DNA of 64,000 nucleotides from Pseudomonas reactans (GTDB taxonomy: Bacteria > Pseudomonadota > Gammaproteobacteria > Pseudomonadales > Pseudomonadaceae): assembly GCF_013385825.1 (NCBI RefSeq), contig NZ_JACAPG010000005.1, forward strand, positions 152,103 to 216,102, read 5' to 3'. The translations under genes and the position numbers were made by a program. This document shows, one piece after another, positions 38,910 to 47,971 of the stretch. The notes beneath the pieces were generated by a model. It saw only the letters and a list, made by a program, of their open reading frames with translations, had not been told where the DNA came from and made no database searches. The stretch's first letter is position 1, and each line of letters begins with the position of its first letter.

Positions 38910-40137
38910 GCTGGCGCGTGTGAACGGCGAACGCCTGTGGGCTTCGCTGATGGAAATGGCGCAGATCGGCGCCACCGAAAAAGGCGGCGTCTCGCGCCTG
39001 GCGCTGACTGACGAAGACCGCCGTGGCCGCGACCTGTTCGTGCAGTGGTGCGAGGCGGCCGGTTGCAGCATTCGCGTGGATGCCATGGGCAATATCTTCG
39101 CCCGTCGTGCGGGGCGCTTCGATGATTTGGCCCCGGTGATGACCGGCTCCCACGGCGACTCCCAGCCCTTTGGCGGCAAGTACGATGGCATCTACGGTGT
39201 GCTTGCGGGCGTGGAAGTGCTGCGTACCCTGAATGACCTGGGGATCGAGACCGACAGGCCCATCGAAGTGGTCAACTGGACCAACGAAGAAGGCTCACGC
39301 TTTGCGCCGGCGATGATTTCGTCGGGCGTTTACGCGGGCGTGTTTGACCTGGAGTACGGGCTGTCCCGTGAAGACAAAGCCGGCGTGACCATTGGCCAGG
39401 CGCTGCAGCAAATCGGCTACGCTGGCACCGAATCGGTGGGTGGCCAACCGATCCACGCCGCGTTCGAACTGCATATCGAACAAGGCCCGATTCTAGAGGC
39501 ACAGGGCATTACCATCGGCGTGGTCACTGGCGCTCAGGGCCAGCGCTGGTACGAAGTGGAACTGAGCGGCCGCAGTGCCCATGCCGGCACTACGCCCATG
39601 GATCATCGCCTGGATGCCTTGCTCGGTTTTGCCCGTGTGGTCGAGGCCGTCAACGGGCTGGGCCTGGAGCAGGGCGCCGAAGGGCGGGCCACGGTGGGCA
39701 TGGCGAATATCTTCCCCAACTCACGCAACGTGGTGCCGGGGCGGGTGTTCTTCAGTGTGGAATTCCGTCACCCGGACGAAGCGGTGCTGACGCGCCAGGA
39801 CCAGCAGTTGCGCGCTGCCGTGGTGCAAATTGCCGACGGGATCGGCTTGCAGCACAGCGTGAAGCAGATCTTCCAGTACGCGCCGATTGCCTTTGACGCG
39901 GGCTGTGTTGAGGTCGTGCGGACGTCGGCTGAGGCATTGGGCTACAACCATCGGCCGATGATTTCCGGCGCTGGGCATGATGCCTGCTACTTGAACCAAG
40001 TGGCGCCGACGGCGATGATTTTTGTGCCCTGTGTGGATGGGTTGAGCCATAACGAGGCGGAAGAAATTTCCCAGGAATGGTCGACCGCGGGGGCAGATGT
40101 ATTACTCCAGGCTATCCTGGCCAAATCCACCCACTGA
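38902..40137 (+). CDS. M20 Zn amidohydrolase, N-carbamoyl-amino acid/allantoate type
   Basis: 411 residues. The metal-site pattern is visible: GSHGDSQPFGGKYDGIYGVL (metal His and bridging Asp), NWTNEEGSRFAPAM (catalytic Glu-Glu), HIEQGPILE (metal His), and the later GAGHDACYL. The dimerisation insert is present at the normal place (SGRSAHAGTTPMDHRLDAL in parts). The family removes CO2 and NH3 from N-carbamoyl-L-amino acids or ureides. It overlaps the ATC-hydrolase-like gene, as AtcC does with AtcB, so together they could convert a thiazoline to L-cysteine. N-carbamoyl-beta-alanine or allantoate are alternatives. Confidence 0.88.
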   Translation: MSKLARVNGERLWASLMEMAQIGATEKGGVSRLALTDEDRRGRDLFVQWCEAAGCSIRVDAMGNIFARRAGRFDDLAPVMTGSHGDSQPFGGKYDGIYGVLAGVEVLRTLNDLGIETDRPIEVVNWTNEEGSRFAPAMISSGVYAGVFDLEYGLSREDKAGVTIGQALQQIGYAGTESVGGQPIHAAFELHIEQGPILEAQGITIGVVTGAQGQRWYEVELSGRSAHAGTTPMDHRLDALLGFARVVEAVNGLGLEQGAEGRATVGMANIFPNSRNVVPGRVFFSVEFRHPDEAVLTRQDQQLRAAVVQIADGIGLQHSVKQIFQYAPIAFDAGCVEVVRTSAEALGYNHRPMISGAGHDACYLNQVAPTAMIFVPCVDGLSHNEAEEISQEWSTAGADVLLQAILAKSTH

Positions 40138-40144
40138 TACCCCC

Positions 40145-40227
40145 TGTAGGAGCCGGCTTGCCGGCGATGGCGACCTCAGTTTCAGTGTAGATCTGGAGGA
40201 CCTCATCGCCGGCGAGCCGGCTCCTAC
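40145..40227. repeat. REPIN-like inverted REP pair (GCCGGC type)
   Basis: Opposed REP copies lie between the amidohydrolase gene and the convergent AraC gene; the right copy has one change (GGCGAGCCGG). This is the fourth GCCGGC-class pair in the window. Confidence 0.9.
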
Positions 40228-40243
40228 GCAAAAGGACGGGGTG

Positions 40244-41032
40244 TCAGCGGAAAAATTCGCCTGGGGTGGCCTCGAACTGCTGGCGAAACGCATTGATAAA
40301 CGCCGAGGTGGATTCATACCCACACCCCAGCGCCACATCCGTCACCCGCTCGCCCTGTTCCAGGGCGGGCAGGGCGGTAAGCAATCGCAAACGCTGGCGC
40401 CACGCCCGGAAGGTCAGCCCGGTGTCGCTCAGGAACAAGCGGCTGAGGGTCTTCTCGCTCACCCCCAGCTTCTGACTCCACTGGCCCAAGGTCGTCTGCT
40501 GCTCCGGGTGTGAGTTCAAGCTGCGGTAGATCTGGCGCAAGCGCGGGTCCATTGGCAGCGGCAGCATCAGGTCGACCTGAGGCGCCGCCGCCAGTTGGTC
40601 CAGCACCACCTGGGCCAAACGCCCATCCGGCCCATCCTCGGCATATTCCACCGGCAATTCACTGAAACTGCGGATCAACTCCCGCAGCAAACTGCTCACC
40701 TCCAGCACATGACAGCGCTCATCCGCCCAGGTGGTGACGCTGCAATCCAGGTACAGGCTGCGCATCTCCGTGTGGGGCGAGCTGAAAACGCGGTGCGGCA
40801 TGCCGGCCGGAATCCACACCGCCCGTTGAGGCGGCGCGACGAAGCGGCCGACGCTGGTCTGGATCTCCAGCACCCCGGAAATCGCGTAGGACAATTGCAC
40901 CCACGGGTGGCTGTGGCGACGGGTCAGCGCACGATTGGGCAAGGATTCGGTGCGTCCATACACCGGCCGTGGCAGGCTGGAAAGCCCGGGCACACTACGG
41001 CGGACGGTCTTGTCATGTCCTTTAGGCGGCAT
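40244..41032 (-). CDS. AraC-family regulator with cupin sensor (NimR-like)
   Basis: 262 residues. The N-terminal cupin half has RRHSHPWVQLSYAISGVLEI and WIPAGMPHRVF; the C-terminal double HTH includes LGVSEKTLSRLFLSDTGLTFRAWRQ and DVALGCGYESTSAFINAFRQ. This layout matches short AraC proteins that repress or activate a neighbouring exporter. It is divergent from the bile-acid-type symporter gene, whose expression it probably controls. No ligand can be read from the sequence. Confidence 0.88.
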   Translation of the reverse strand: MPPKGHDKTVRRSVPGLSSLPRPVYGRTESLPNRALTRRHSHPWVQLSYAISGVLEIQTSVGRFVAPPQRAVWIPAGMPHRVFSSPHTEMRSLYLDCSVTTWADERCHVLEVSSLLRELIRSFSELPVEYAEDGPDGRLAQVVLDQLAAAPQVDLMLPLPMDPRLRQIYRSLNSHPEQQTTLGQWSQKLGVSEKTLSRLFLSDTGLTFRAWRQRLRLLTALPALEQGERVTDVALGCGYESTSAFINAFRQQFEATPGEFFR

Positions 41033-41118
41033 TTACTGGCTCATTGGCGTTAGTCGGTAACAAGCCGTTACGTTAGAGTCGCGACGACGCTCTTGGCAAC
41101 CCCCGGAAGATCCTGCTT

Positions 41119-42117
41119 ATGACTCGCCCCCGTTTTCTGCCCGACAACTTCACCCTGACGCTGATCGCCACGGTGATCCTCGCTTCCCTGCTGCCGGCCA
41201 GCGGCCAGACCGCCGTGGCTTTCGGCTGGGTCACCAACCTGGCGATTGCGCTGCTGTTCTTCCTGCACGGCGCCAAGCTGTCGCGCCAGGCGATTGTTGC
41301 CGGTGCCGGGCACTGGCGCCTGCATCTGTTGGTGTTCAGCCTGACTTTCGTGCTGTTCCCGCTGTTGGGCCTGGCGCTCAAGCCGGTGCTATCGCCGTTG
41401 ATCGGCAAAGACCTGTACATGGGCATGCTGTACCTCTGCGCTTTGCCGGCCACGGTGCAATCGGCGATTGCCTTCACGTCCTTGGCGCGGGGCAACATCC
41501 CGGCGGCGATTTGCAGTGCGGCGGCGTCCAGTCTGTTCGGGATCTTTCTTACGCCGTTGTTGGTGACACTGTTGCTCAACGTGCACGGCGAGGGCGGCTC
41601 TACCGTCGACGCGATCTTGAAGATCAGCGTGCAACTGCTGCTGCCGTTTATCGCCGGGCAGATCGCCCGTCGTTGGATCGGTGAGTGGGTCGGCCGCAAT
41701 AAATCCTGGCTGAAGTTCGTTGATCAGGGCTCGATTCTGCTGGTGGTCTATGGCGCGTTCAGCGAAGCGGTCAACGAAGGCATCTGGCACCAGATCCCGT
41801 TGTGGGAGCTGGGTGGGTTGGTGGTGGCGTGCTGCGTGCTGCTCGCCTTGGTGCTGGTGGCTTCGACCGTGTTGGGCAAAGCCTTCGGCTTCAACCAGGA
41901 AGACCGCATCACCATTCTGTTCTGCGGTTCGAAGAAGAGCCTGGCAACCGGTGTGCCGATGGCCCAGGTGTTGTTCGCCGGGGCAACCATGGGCGTGCTG
42001 ATTTTGCCGCTGATGCTGTTCCACCAGATCCAGCTGATGGTCTGCGCGGCGCTGGCGCAGCGTTATGCCAAGCGGCCGGAAAGCATTCCGGAACTGATGG
42101 GCCAGGTGGATCCATGA
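41119..42117 (+). CDS. SBF-like (bile acid:Na+ symporter family) transporter
   Basis: 332 residues, about ten helices. The family patterns LFFLHGAKLSRQAI, MGMLYLCALPATVQSAIAFTSLARGNIPAAI (in parts) and CGSKKSLATGVPMAQVLF are clear; this is the bacterial YfeH/SBF-like branch. Despite the name, the substrates in bacteria are mostly unknown. It is divergent from an AraC-type regulator. Confidence 0.88.
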   Translation: MTRPRFLPDNFTLTLIATVILASLLPASGQTAVAFGWVTNLAIALLFFLHGAKLSRQAIVAGAGHWRLHLLVFSLTFVLFPLLGLALKPVLSPLIGKDLYMGMLYLCALPATVQSAIAFTSLARGNIPAAICSAAASSLFGIFLTPLLVTLLLNVHGEGGSTVDAILKISVQLLLPFIAGQIARRWIGEWVGRNKSWLKFVDQGSILLVVYGAFSEAVNEGIWHQIPLWELGGLVVACCVLLALVLVASTVLGKAFGFNQEDRITILFCGSKKSLATGVPMAQVLFAGATMGVLILPLMLFHQIQLMVCAALAQRYAKRPESIPELMGQVDP

Positions 42118-42203
42118 TCCCTGTCACAACCTTCGGCGAATAGGCTCAAGTAAACGCCGGCCCAGACGACTACCTTCTTAACTACCCAAGAAGGAGCGTC
42201 GAC

Positions 42204-42563
42204 ATGAACGTTAAGCGTTTGTCACTGGTTACCGGCGCTCTTGCGCTATGGGCAGGTGCTGGAATAGCGGGCCCCTCAGGCGTCATTCAGTTTCACGGCA
42301 GTATCGTCGAGCCGAGTTGTCATGCGGCTGCGCCAGGCAGGTCGACGCTGGAACTCAAGGGCTGCCCCCAGGCCCTGCGTGGCAGCCAGTTAGCGGTGCA
42401 GCCTGTGCGCACGGTGACGGCGCTGGGCACTGCGCAGGTTAACGTCAAGTTGATCGCCGACCGCAGTGATGGGCGCTATTACGACCAGCGGTATGTGCTG
42501 GTGGACACCCTCGGCAAGCCCATTCAATCGGGGGCCTACGTGGTCACCCTGACCGCGCCATGA
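42204..42563 (+). CDS. Short fimbrial-type periplasmic protein
   Basis: 119 residues with a signal peptide ending near GAGIAG. The mature part begins GVIQFHGSIVEPSCHA, the characteristic start of type-1 pilin domains with the first conserved cysteine, and has a second cysteine at LKGCPQAL. It ends GAYVVTLTAP, like the last strand of a pilin. It is shorter than normal subunits (about 150 residues mature) and has no chaperone or usher gene nearby. It may be a minor subunit or assembly terminator used by a system elsewhere. Confidence 0.7.
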   Translation: MNVKRLSLVTGALALWAGAGIAGPSGVIQFHGSIVEPSCHAAAPGRSTLELKGCPQALRGSQLAVQPVRTVTALGTAQVNVKLIADRSDGRYYDQRYVLVDTLGKPIQSGAYVVTLTAP

Positions 42564-42685
42564 CGCCCTGAGGTTGTTTTGAGCCGGATCGGCGTCAACA
42601 GCCGCGCCAGAAACCTATAGAATGCTCGGCGGCGGCGCTTGTCCTGGGTGGCCGTCTGATCATCGTCCGAGTACCGCGCCCTTCA

Positions 42686-43870
42686 ATGAGCATTTCAGCC
42701 GCAACGCCCCAAGCCAACTGGCAACCGGTCATCGCCCTCGCGTTGGCCGCCTTTGTGTTCAATACCACCGAATTCGTGCCCGTCGGGCTGCTCAGCGCCA
42801 TCGGCGCCAGCTTCGACATGCCCGTGTCCAGCGTCGGGTTGATGCTCACTATTTACGCCTGGATCGTGTCCCTGACCTCGCTGCCGGTGATGCTGCTGAC
42901 CCGCAACGTCGAACGGCGCAAGCTGTTGATCGTGCTGTTCTGCATGTTTATCGTCAGCCACATTCTCTCCAGTGTCGCCAACAGCTTCGGCCTCCTGATG
43001 ATCAGCCGCATTGGCATTGCCTTGTCCCACGCCTTGTTCTGGTCGATCACAGCATCGCTGGCAGTGCGCCTGGCGCCGGAAGGCAAGCAGGTGCAAGCCC
43101 TCGGCCTGCTGGCTACTGGTACGTCTTTGGCGATGGTGCTGGGCATTCCGCTGGGCCGCCTGCTGGGCGAAGCCATGGGCTGGCGCACCACGTTCCTGGT
43201 GATCGGCGCGTTCGCCGCCGCCCTGGTGTTCTGGCTGGCGCGTACCTTGCCGCTGCTGCCGAGCCAGAACTCCGGCTCCCTGCGCAGCCTGCCGCTGCTG
43301 TTCAAGCGCCCGGCGCTGGTGGCGTTGTACGTGCTCACCGCCATGACCGTGACCGCGCAATTCACTGCCTACAGCTACATCGAACCCTTCGTCGAAGACG
43401 TCGCCGGCATGAGCGGCAGCGCGGTCACCCTGATCCTGTTGGTGTTCGGCGGCGCCGGCATCATCGGCTCGCTGCTGTTCAGCCTGGTGCACCGTTTCAA
43501 CCCGCACCTGTTCGTGGTCGGCGCGGTATTCATCCTCGCCGCGTGCCTGGCGCTGCTGCTGCCGTTGAGTGGTGCAGAATCCTACCTGGTGGTGCTGAGC
43601 GTGTTCTGGGGCATGGCGATCATGGGCTTCGGCCTGGCGATGCAATCCAAGGTACTGGTGCTGGCCCCGGATGCGACCGACGTGGCCATGGCGATGTTTT
43701 CCGGCATCTACAACATCGGCATCGGCGGCGGCGCCCTGATGGGCAGTTGGGTGGGTAGCCAGTTTGGCTTTGCCTGGATCGGCGCGGCGGGCGGGTTGTT
43801 GGCGGCGGTGGCGTTGATTGGCTATTGCCTGGCGATTCGCCGATTTGGGCAGGGTGTGGCGCGAGCCTGA
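42686..43870 (+). CDS. MFS exporter, sugar efflux type (SotB/YdeA-like)
   Basis: 394 residues with twelve helices. [21 protein letters not shown] at the start matches the SotB/YdeA branch of MFS exporters, followed by [13 protein letters not shown] (loop 2-3) and [22 protein letters not shown]. Members export arabinose-like sugars, purines or drugs. The ribosome-binding site is weak. It stands alone, with a toxin-antitoxin pair convergent on the other side. Confidence 0.87.
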   Translation: MSISAATPQANWQPVIALALAAFVFNTTEFVPVGLLSAIGASFDMPVSSVGLMLTIYAWIVSLTSLPVMLLTRNVERRKLLIVLFCMFIVSHILSSVANSFGLLMISRIGIALSHALFWSITASLAVRLAPEGKQVQALGLLATGTSLAMVLGIPLGRLLGEAMGWRTTFLVIGAFAAALVFWLARTLPLLPSQNSGSLRSLPLLFKRPALVALYVLTAMTVTAQFTAYSYIEPFVEDVAGMSGSAVTLILLVFGGAGIIGSLLFSLVHRFNPHLFVVGAVFILAACLALLLPLSGAESYLVVLSVFWGMAIMGFGLAMQSKVLVLAPDATDVAMAMFSGIYNIGIGGGALMGSWVGSQFGFAWIGAAGGLLAAVALIGYCLAIRRFGQGVARA

Positions 43871-43899
43871 GTCAACCGCCCGCGCCAGCCACCGTTGGG

Positions 43900-44187
43900 C
43901 TAAGGCGCCAATGCATTCAACACGTGCACGGGGTCATTGTGAATGGCCCTCAACAGCGCTTTGGCCGGCCCTGTCGGTTCCCGTCGCCCCTGCTCCCAAT
44001 TACGCAGTGTGCCGATTTGAACATCGATCATCGCGGCGAATGCAGCTTGAGTCAGGCCGGTTGCCTTACGGATTTGTTTGACTTGAAGCGCGTCAACAAT
44101 GAATTCGCGAGAGGGCTGGCGCTCGCCTCGGACGATTTCGTCCATTTGTTGCACGCTTTCCATCAGCTCATCAAAGAATTTGCTCAT
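43900..44187 (-). CDS. HTH antitoxin (NadS/HigA-like)
   Basis: 95 residues with an XRE-type HTH at the C-terminal half (TGLTQAAFAAMIDVQIGTLRNWEQGRREPTGPA in parts). It starts 2 nt after the upstream toxin gene ends, so the pair is one operon with the toxin first, as in HigBA-type modules. The N-terminal helix (FFDELMESVQQMDEIVRG) probably wraps the toxin. It should neutralise the toxin and repress the operon. Confidence 0.85.
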   Translation of the reverse strand: MSKFFDELMESVQQMDEIVRGERQPSREFIVDALQVKQIRKATGLTQAAFAAMIDVQIGTLRNWEQGRREPTGPAKALLRAIHNDPVHVLNALAP

Positions 44188-44189
44188 GG

Positions 44190-44504
44190 TTATCTCCAGT
44201 GTTCGATGACGGCTTTCAATGCCTTGCGTTCATCGTTTGTCAGGTCTTGTTGTTCGTTTTTCGGATAAATCATCAGTAACGCGATTTTTGACGCAGTGAC
44301 AAAGTGGTAGTAAATCACTCGCGCACCACCACGATTACCGTGGCCCTTTGAGGCGACACGTAATTTTCGGATGCCACCCGTACCTTCAATCACGTCTCCC
44401 GCCCTTGGGTTCACCATCAACGCTACCTGCAAGCTCAAATAGGTATCGTGATTCATGAGTTCCGTTACACGCCGGGTAAAAATTGGGGTTTCAATAAAAA
44501 TCAT
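44190..44504 (-). CDS. RelE/HigB-type toxin
   Basis: 104 residues of the RelE/ParE fold: FIETPIFTRRVTELMNHDTY at the N-terminus, GTGGIRKLRVASKGHGNRGGARVIYYH in the core (a typical Arg-rich strand), and IYPKNEQQDLTNDERKALK at the C-terminus. RelE-like toxins cut mRNA on the ribosome. The gene lies in front of an HTH antitoxin gene. Whether it acts as RelE or HigB cannot be decided from sequence. Confidence 0.87.
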   Translation of the reverse strand: MIFIETPIFTRRVTELMNHDTYLSLQVALMVNPRAGDVIEGTGGIRKLRVASKGHGNRGGARVIYYHFVTASKIALLMIYPKNEQQDLTNDERKALKAVIEHWR

Positions 44505-44742
44505 AGCAAATGTACGCCATTGACTTAGTCGCCGGCAATGCTAGTGCAGTCAGACAGCTGGATCATCTGTTCAGTTGTAAGCGGGTTTTAGGTCAAAGCC
44601 CCCTATTCACTCTCCAGGCGTTAAACGTTCAAAAGCATTAATCCAGACAAGTCTTACACAGCAATTTGATACCCATTGCTACCGTCCCCCACGACCGCCC
44701 ACGGCCTGTGGTGACGGCACTTGAACAGCAATGGAGTCGATT

Positions 44743-45444
44743 GTGCAAAAGCGTTTGACCGCCGAGTTTATCGGTACTTTCTGGCTGACGTTTGGCGGCT
44801 GTGGCAGCGCCATCCTGGCGGCGGCTTTTCCGGAATTGGGCATTGGGTTTGTCGGCGTTTCGCTGGCGTTCGGGCTCACGGTGCTGACCATGGCCTATGC
44901 GGTGGGCGGTATTTCCGGTGGGCATTTCAACCCAGCGGTGACCCTGGGTTTATGGGCGGGGCGTCGTGTGGCCGGTGGTGATGTGCTGCCGTATATCGCG
45001 GCGCAGGTGGCCGGTGCGCTTGGCGCTTCTGCGGCGTTGTACCTGATTGCCAATGGGCAGGCGGATTTCGCCGTAGGTGGTTTTGCCGCCAACGGTTATG
45101 GCCCATTGAGCCCTGGCCTCTTTGATATGAAGGCCGCGTTGCTCGCGGAATTCATCGCCACGTTCTTTTTCTTGTTCATCATCATGCGCGTGACCGCAGC
45201 GGGCGCGGTGCCGGGCTTTGCGCCGATTGCGATTGGGCTGGCCTTGACCTTGATTCACCTTGTGTTGATTCCGGTAACCAATACCTCGGTGAACCCTGCG
45301 CGCAGCACCGGGCCCGCGTTGTTTGCCGGCGGCGAGTACCTGGCGCAGCTTTGGCTGTTCTGGCTCGCGCCGATGGTAGGCGGAGTGATGGGGGCCTTGG
45401 CGGCGTATTCGTTGGGTGCGTGCGCAAAAAAAACGCCCGCCTAA
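44743..45444 (+). CDS. aqpZ: Aquaporin Z
   Basis: 233 residues from a GTG start that has GGAG 6 nt upstream; an ATG four codons earlier lacks a site because it contains that GGAG. The N-terminus then matches AqpZ length and pattern ([23 protein letters not shown]). Two NPA boxes, [11 protein letters not shown] and [11 protein letters not shown], and six helices are present, with the narrow-filter arginine after the second NPA. It conducts water through the inner membrane. The last bases overlap a hairpin that works as terminator for the opposite strand. Confidence 0.93.
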   Translation: MQKRLTAEFIGTFWLTFGGCGSAILAAAFPELGIGFVGVSLAFGLTVLTMAYAVGGISGGHFNPAVTLGLWAGRRVAGGDVLPYIAAQVAGALGASAALYLIANGQADFAVGGFAANGYGPLSPGLFDMKAALLAEFIATFFFLFIIMRVTAAGAVPGFAPIAIGLALTLIHLVLIPVTNTSVNPARSTGPALFAGGEYLAQLWLFWLAPMVGGVMGALAAYSLGACAKKTPA

Positions 45445-45460
45445 CAATTATCGGCGGGCG
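45426..45460 (-). terminator. Terminator for the flavoprotein gene, inside aqpZ end
   Basis: The stem CGCCCGCC / GGCGGGCG has an 11-nt loop. Read on the minus strand it is followed by eight T, so it ends the transcript of the convergent flavoprotein gene. It lies over the last codons and stop of aqpZ. Confidence 0.8.
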
Positions 45461-45516
45461 CTCGGGAATGACCGGGTCAGCAAGGAGTGAGCTGGCCGAT
45501 GTAGGGCGTACGGGGA

Positions 45517-46716
45517 TCAGGCCACCGGAATCAACGGGTCTGCCGCCGCCAGCGCCACCGCACGATCAGCGGCCGGTGGGTAGATCCACACGGTGTTGAT
45601 CTGGTGCTTGAGGTCCTTGGCTTCCTGGCCGACCAGTTTCAGCTGACGGTCCCAGCCTTCGGTGAACACGGCGCCCCAGGCGCCGAGGTCGAGGCAGGTC
45701 ACGTACTTGGGCTGGCTATAGGTCATCGGCGCGACGCCGATCAGGTCGGCGGCCACGTTGTTGCCGGCATAGCGACCCAGGGCGATGGCGTGCTGGCAGG
45801 ACATGCCGGCGAAGTTGCCCAAATCATCGGTGGCGGCGTAGGCCACGTCGCCAGCGGCGAACACGTCGGCCTGGCCCTTGACCTTGAGGGTGCCGTCCAC
45901 ATGCAGGCGGCCCTGAGGATCACGAGTGCCGCTGACCTGTTCGGTGAGCGGGTTGGCCCGGAAACCGATGGTCCAGATCACGGTGCTGGATTCGATCCGC
46001 TGCCCATTCGCCAGGGTCACGCCGCCCGCATCCACCGAGGCGACCGAGGTGTTGAGCACCCAATCCAGGCCCAATTCCGTGCTCGCTTCGATGATCGAGG
46101 GGCGAATGCCATCACCCATGGATGCGGCGATCTGCGGGCCACGGTCGACCACTACGACGCGAATGTCAGCCTGGTCACCCAGTGCTTCACGCAGGCGGGC
46201 CGGCATTTCGGTGGCGGTCTCGATACCGGTAAAACCACCCCCGGCGACCACCACGGTATTGCGCGCCGCGCTGTCAGGCAGGTTCTTCAAGGCCTTGATA
46301 TGCGCTTCGAGGCGCGTGGCGTCTTCGATCTGGTCCACATCGAAGACATGCTCGATGCCTGGCATCTGCGGGCGATTCAGACGGCTGCCGGCGGCCAGCA
46401 CCAGGCGGTCGTACTGGATGGTGTTGGAGGTGCCAGCTGCGTTGCGGTAGGTCACTTGCTTACCGTTTTCGTCGATGCTATCCGCTGCGCCTTCAATGAA
46501 CTTCACGTTCACCGCGTCGAACAATGGGCCCAGCGGCGCCATCATGGTGTGCACGTCGGGCTCGTAGAAACGTGGGCGGATGCGCAGTTCCGGTTGCGGG
46601 GCGAGCAGGCTGATCTGCACGTCGTTGCGGTCATGTTTGTCCAGCAGGCGGGCCGCGCTCAATGCGCTCCAGACACCACCGAACCCTGCGCCAATAATAA
46701 GAATGTGCTGTTTCAT
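45517..46716 (-). CDS. NDH-2-like NAD(P)H/FAD oxidoreductase
   Basis: 399 residues from an ATG with CAGGAG 7 nt upstream. An FAD-binding GxGxxG motif, HILIIGAGFGGVW, opens the protein. The NAD(P)H-binding motif VVAGGGFTGIETATE is near residue 160, and DVFAAGDVAYA is the second FAD contact. It resembles type-II NADH dehydrogenases and apoptosis-inducing-factor-like enzymes, which pass electrons to quinones without pumping protons. There is no clear C-terminal membrane anchor. A strong minus-strand terminator follows. Confidence 0.87.
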   Translation of the reverse strand: MKQHILIIGAGFGGVWSALSAARLLDKHDRNDVQISLLAPQPELRIRPRFYEPDVHTMMAPLGPLFDAVNVKFIEGAADSIDENGKQVTYRNAAGTSNTIQYDRLVLAAGSRLNRPQMPGIEHVFDVDQIEDATRLEAHIKALKNLPDSAARNTVVVAGGGFTGIETATEMPARLREALGDQADIRVVVVDRGPQIAASMGDGIRPSIIEASTELGLDWVLNTSVASVDAGGVTLANGQRIESSTVIWTIGFRANPLTEQVSGTRDPQGRLHVDGTLKVKGQADVFAAGDVAYAATDDLGNFAGMSCQHAIALGRYAGNNVAADLIGVAPMTYSQPKYVTCLDLGAWGAVFTEGWDRQLKLVGQEAKDLKHQINTVWIYPPAADRAVALAAADPLIPVA

Positions 46717-46849
46717 GGTTTGCTCCTGGAGAGGCGTTGTTGCCTGAGTGGGACTGTGTGGAGCCAGACTACCCAGGCCGTCTGCCTTGAACACTTCTAC
46801 CTAGGGTCAGTGCAGGCATGCATAGGTGTGAGGTGGCTATACCAAGGTA

Positions 46850-47218
46850 TTAGCGGCCCAGCACATCGGCGAGGCAGGCCATCAGTTGGGCGCAGGAAAA
46901 CGGCTTGGGAAAGAATGCAATCGGCGGCGGCAATGCCGGGTCGATGCTGGGCGGCGGGCCGGGGTAACCGGTGATGAAAATCACCGGCAGTGAGACGCCA
47001 TCGGCGTGCAGGGTTTCGTAGAGCTGGATGCCGGTGAGGCCAGGCATCTGGATGTCGCTGATCAGGCAGGCGGTAGTGCGGGGGGCATCCGAGCCGAGAA
47101 AGGCTTCGGCATTCGCATAGAGCCGGACGCTGTAGTCGTTGGAGCGCAGCAGCCCATCCAGTGCCAGGCGAACGGACTCATCATCATCGACGATGGCAAT
47201 TATCTTCGTGTCGGACAT
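46850..47218 (-). CDS. Single-domain response regulator (receiver only)
   Basis: 122 residues, one receiver domain: acidic pocket IAIVDDDESVR, phosphoacceptor Asp in CLISDIQMPG near residue 55, and the conserved lysine in AFFPKPFS. There is no output domain. FixJ-type receivers of this kind often compete for or relay phosphate from a histidine kinase. It lies about 80 nt downstream of the FixJ-like regulator and its kinase, and is probably part of the same signalling set. Confidence 0.87.
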   Translation of the reverse strand: MSDTKIIAIVDDDESVRLALDGLLRSNDYSVRLYANAEAFLGSDAPRTTACLISDIQMPGLTGIQLYETLHADGVSLPVIFITGYPGPPPSIDPALPPPIAFFPKPFSCAQLMACLADVLGR

Positions 47219-47299
47219 TTCGTTACCTGGAGGCTATCGGGCTGCACATGGAAGCAACCCGCCATCACCCCACGATACGCCGTCCACACCGGCAACATA

Positions 47300-47971
47300 C
47301 TATACGTGCGTATACCCAGCCTGTTGCTTGACCGGGATGCCGAGGGCCTGGGCCATACGCACCAGATCGGCGAAAGAGCGTGCAAGCATCTTGCGCATCG
47401 CCTGGCCGCGATGGATCTTCACGGTGATTTCACTCAGGCCGATTTCGCTGGCAATCTGTTTGTTCATCAGGCCGGAAACCGCCAGCGCCATCACCGTTTG
47501 CTCGCGGGGGGTGAGGGTGGCGTAGCGGCTGCGCAGTTCATCATCGCCGCGCTCGGCTTCACGCCGCGCCTTGTCCTTGGCGTGGGCGGCGCACACCGCG
47601 TCGATCAGGTCCTGCTCGCGGAACGGCTTGGCCAGAAAGTCCACGGCACCGGCTTTCATCGCGCGCACGGTCATGGCGATGTCGCCGTGGCCGGTCATGA
47701 ACACGATCGGCAGGTTGATCCGCGCCGCCACTAATTCATTCTGGAAATCCAGGCCGCTGGTGCCTTGCAGGCGTACGTCGAGCACCAGGCAGCTGGGCAG
47801 GTCGGGGCGTGGGAAATGCATGAACTCGGCGGCCGAAACAAACAACTGGACCTGCAGGCCCACCGAGCGCAACAGGCTGCCGAGGGATTCGCGCAGCGGC
47901 CGATCATCATCGACGATATACACCCAGGGTTCCTGGCTGATCACGCGGTTCATCGGGTGAAGGTCGTTCAT
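47300..47971 (-). CDS. FixJ/TodT-type response regulator (receiver-LuxR HTH)
   Basis: 223 residues. Receiver domain residues 15-130: VYIVDDDRPLRESL, phosphoacceptor CLVLDVRLQGTSG, lysine in FLAKPFRE. The LuxR-type HTH is LTPREQTVMALAVSGLMNKQIASEIGLSEITVKIHRG in parts. Its start overlaps the kinase stop by 4 nt (ATGA), so kinase and regulator are translationally coupled. It should activate target genes when phosphorylated. The targets are not evident in the window. Confidence 0.9.
   Translation of the reverse strand: MNDLHPMNRVISQEPWVYIVDDDRPLRESLGSLLRSVGLQVQLFVSAAEFMHFPRPDLPSCLVLDVRLQGTSGLDFQNELVAARINLPIVFMTGHGDIAMTVRAMKAGAVDFLAKPFREQDLIDAVCAAHAKDKARREAERGDDELRSRYATLTPREQTVMALAVSGLMNKQIASEIGLSEITVKIHRGQAMRKMLARSFADLVRMAQALGIPVKQQAGYTHV

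Noticed and set aside
42204-42563. Start of a complete fimbrial operon
   Set aside because: The downstream gene is an MFS exporter on the same strand and no chaperone or usher gene is near, so only a single fimbrial-like gene is supported.
42622-43758. 378-codon plus-strand frame inside the MFS exporter gene
   Set aside because: It overlaps the exporter in another frame on the same strand and is Arg/Ala/Gly-rich with no membrane helices; the exporter frame is clearly the real one.
45604-46974. 456-codon plus-strand frame across the flavoprotein gene
   Set aside because: It is an antisense shadow of a well-recognised FAD enzyme on the minus strand, with no known domain and a His/Gly/Arg-biased composition typical of shadow frames in GC-rich DNA.
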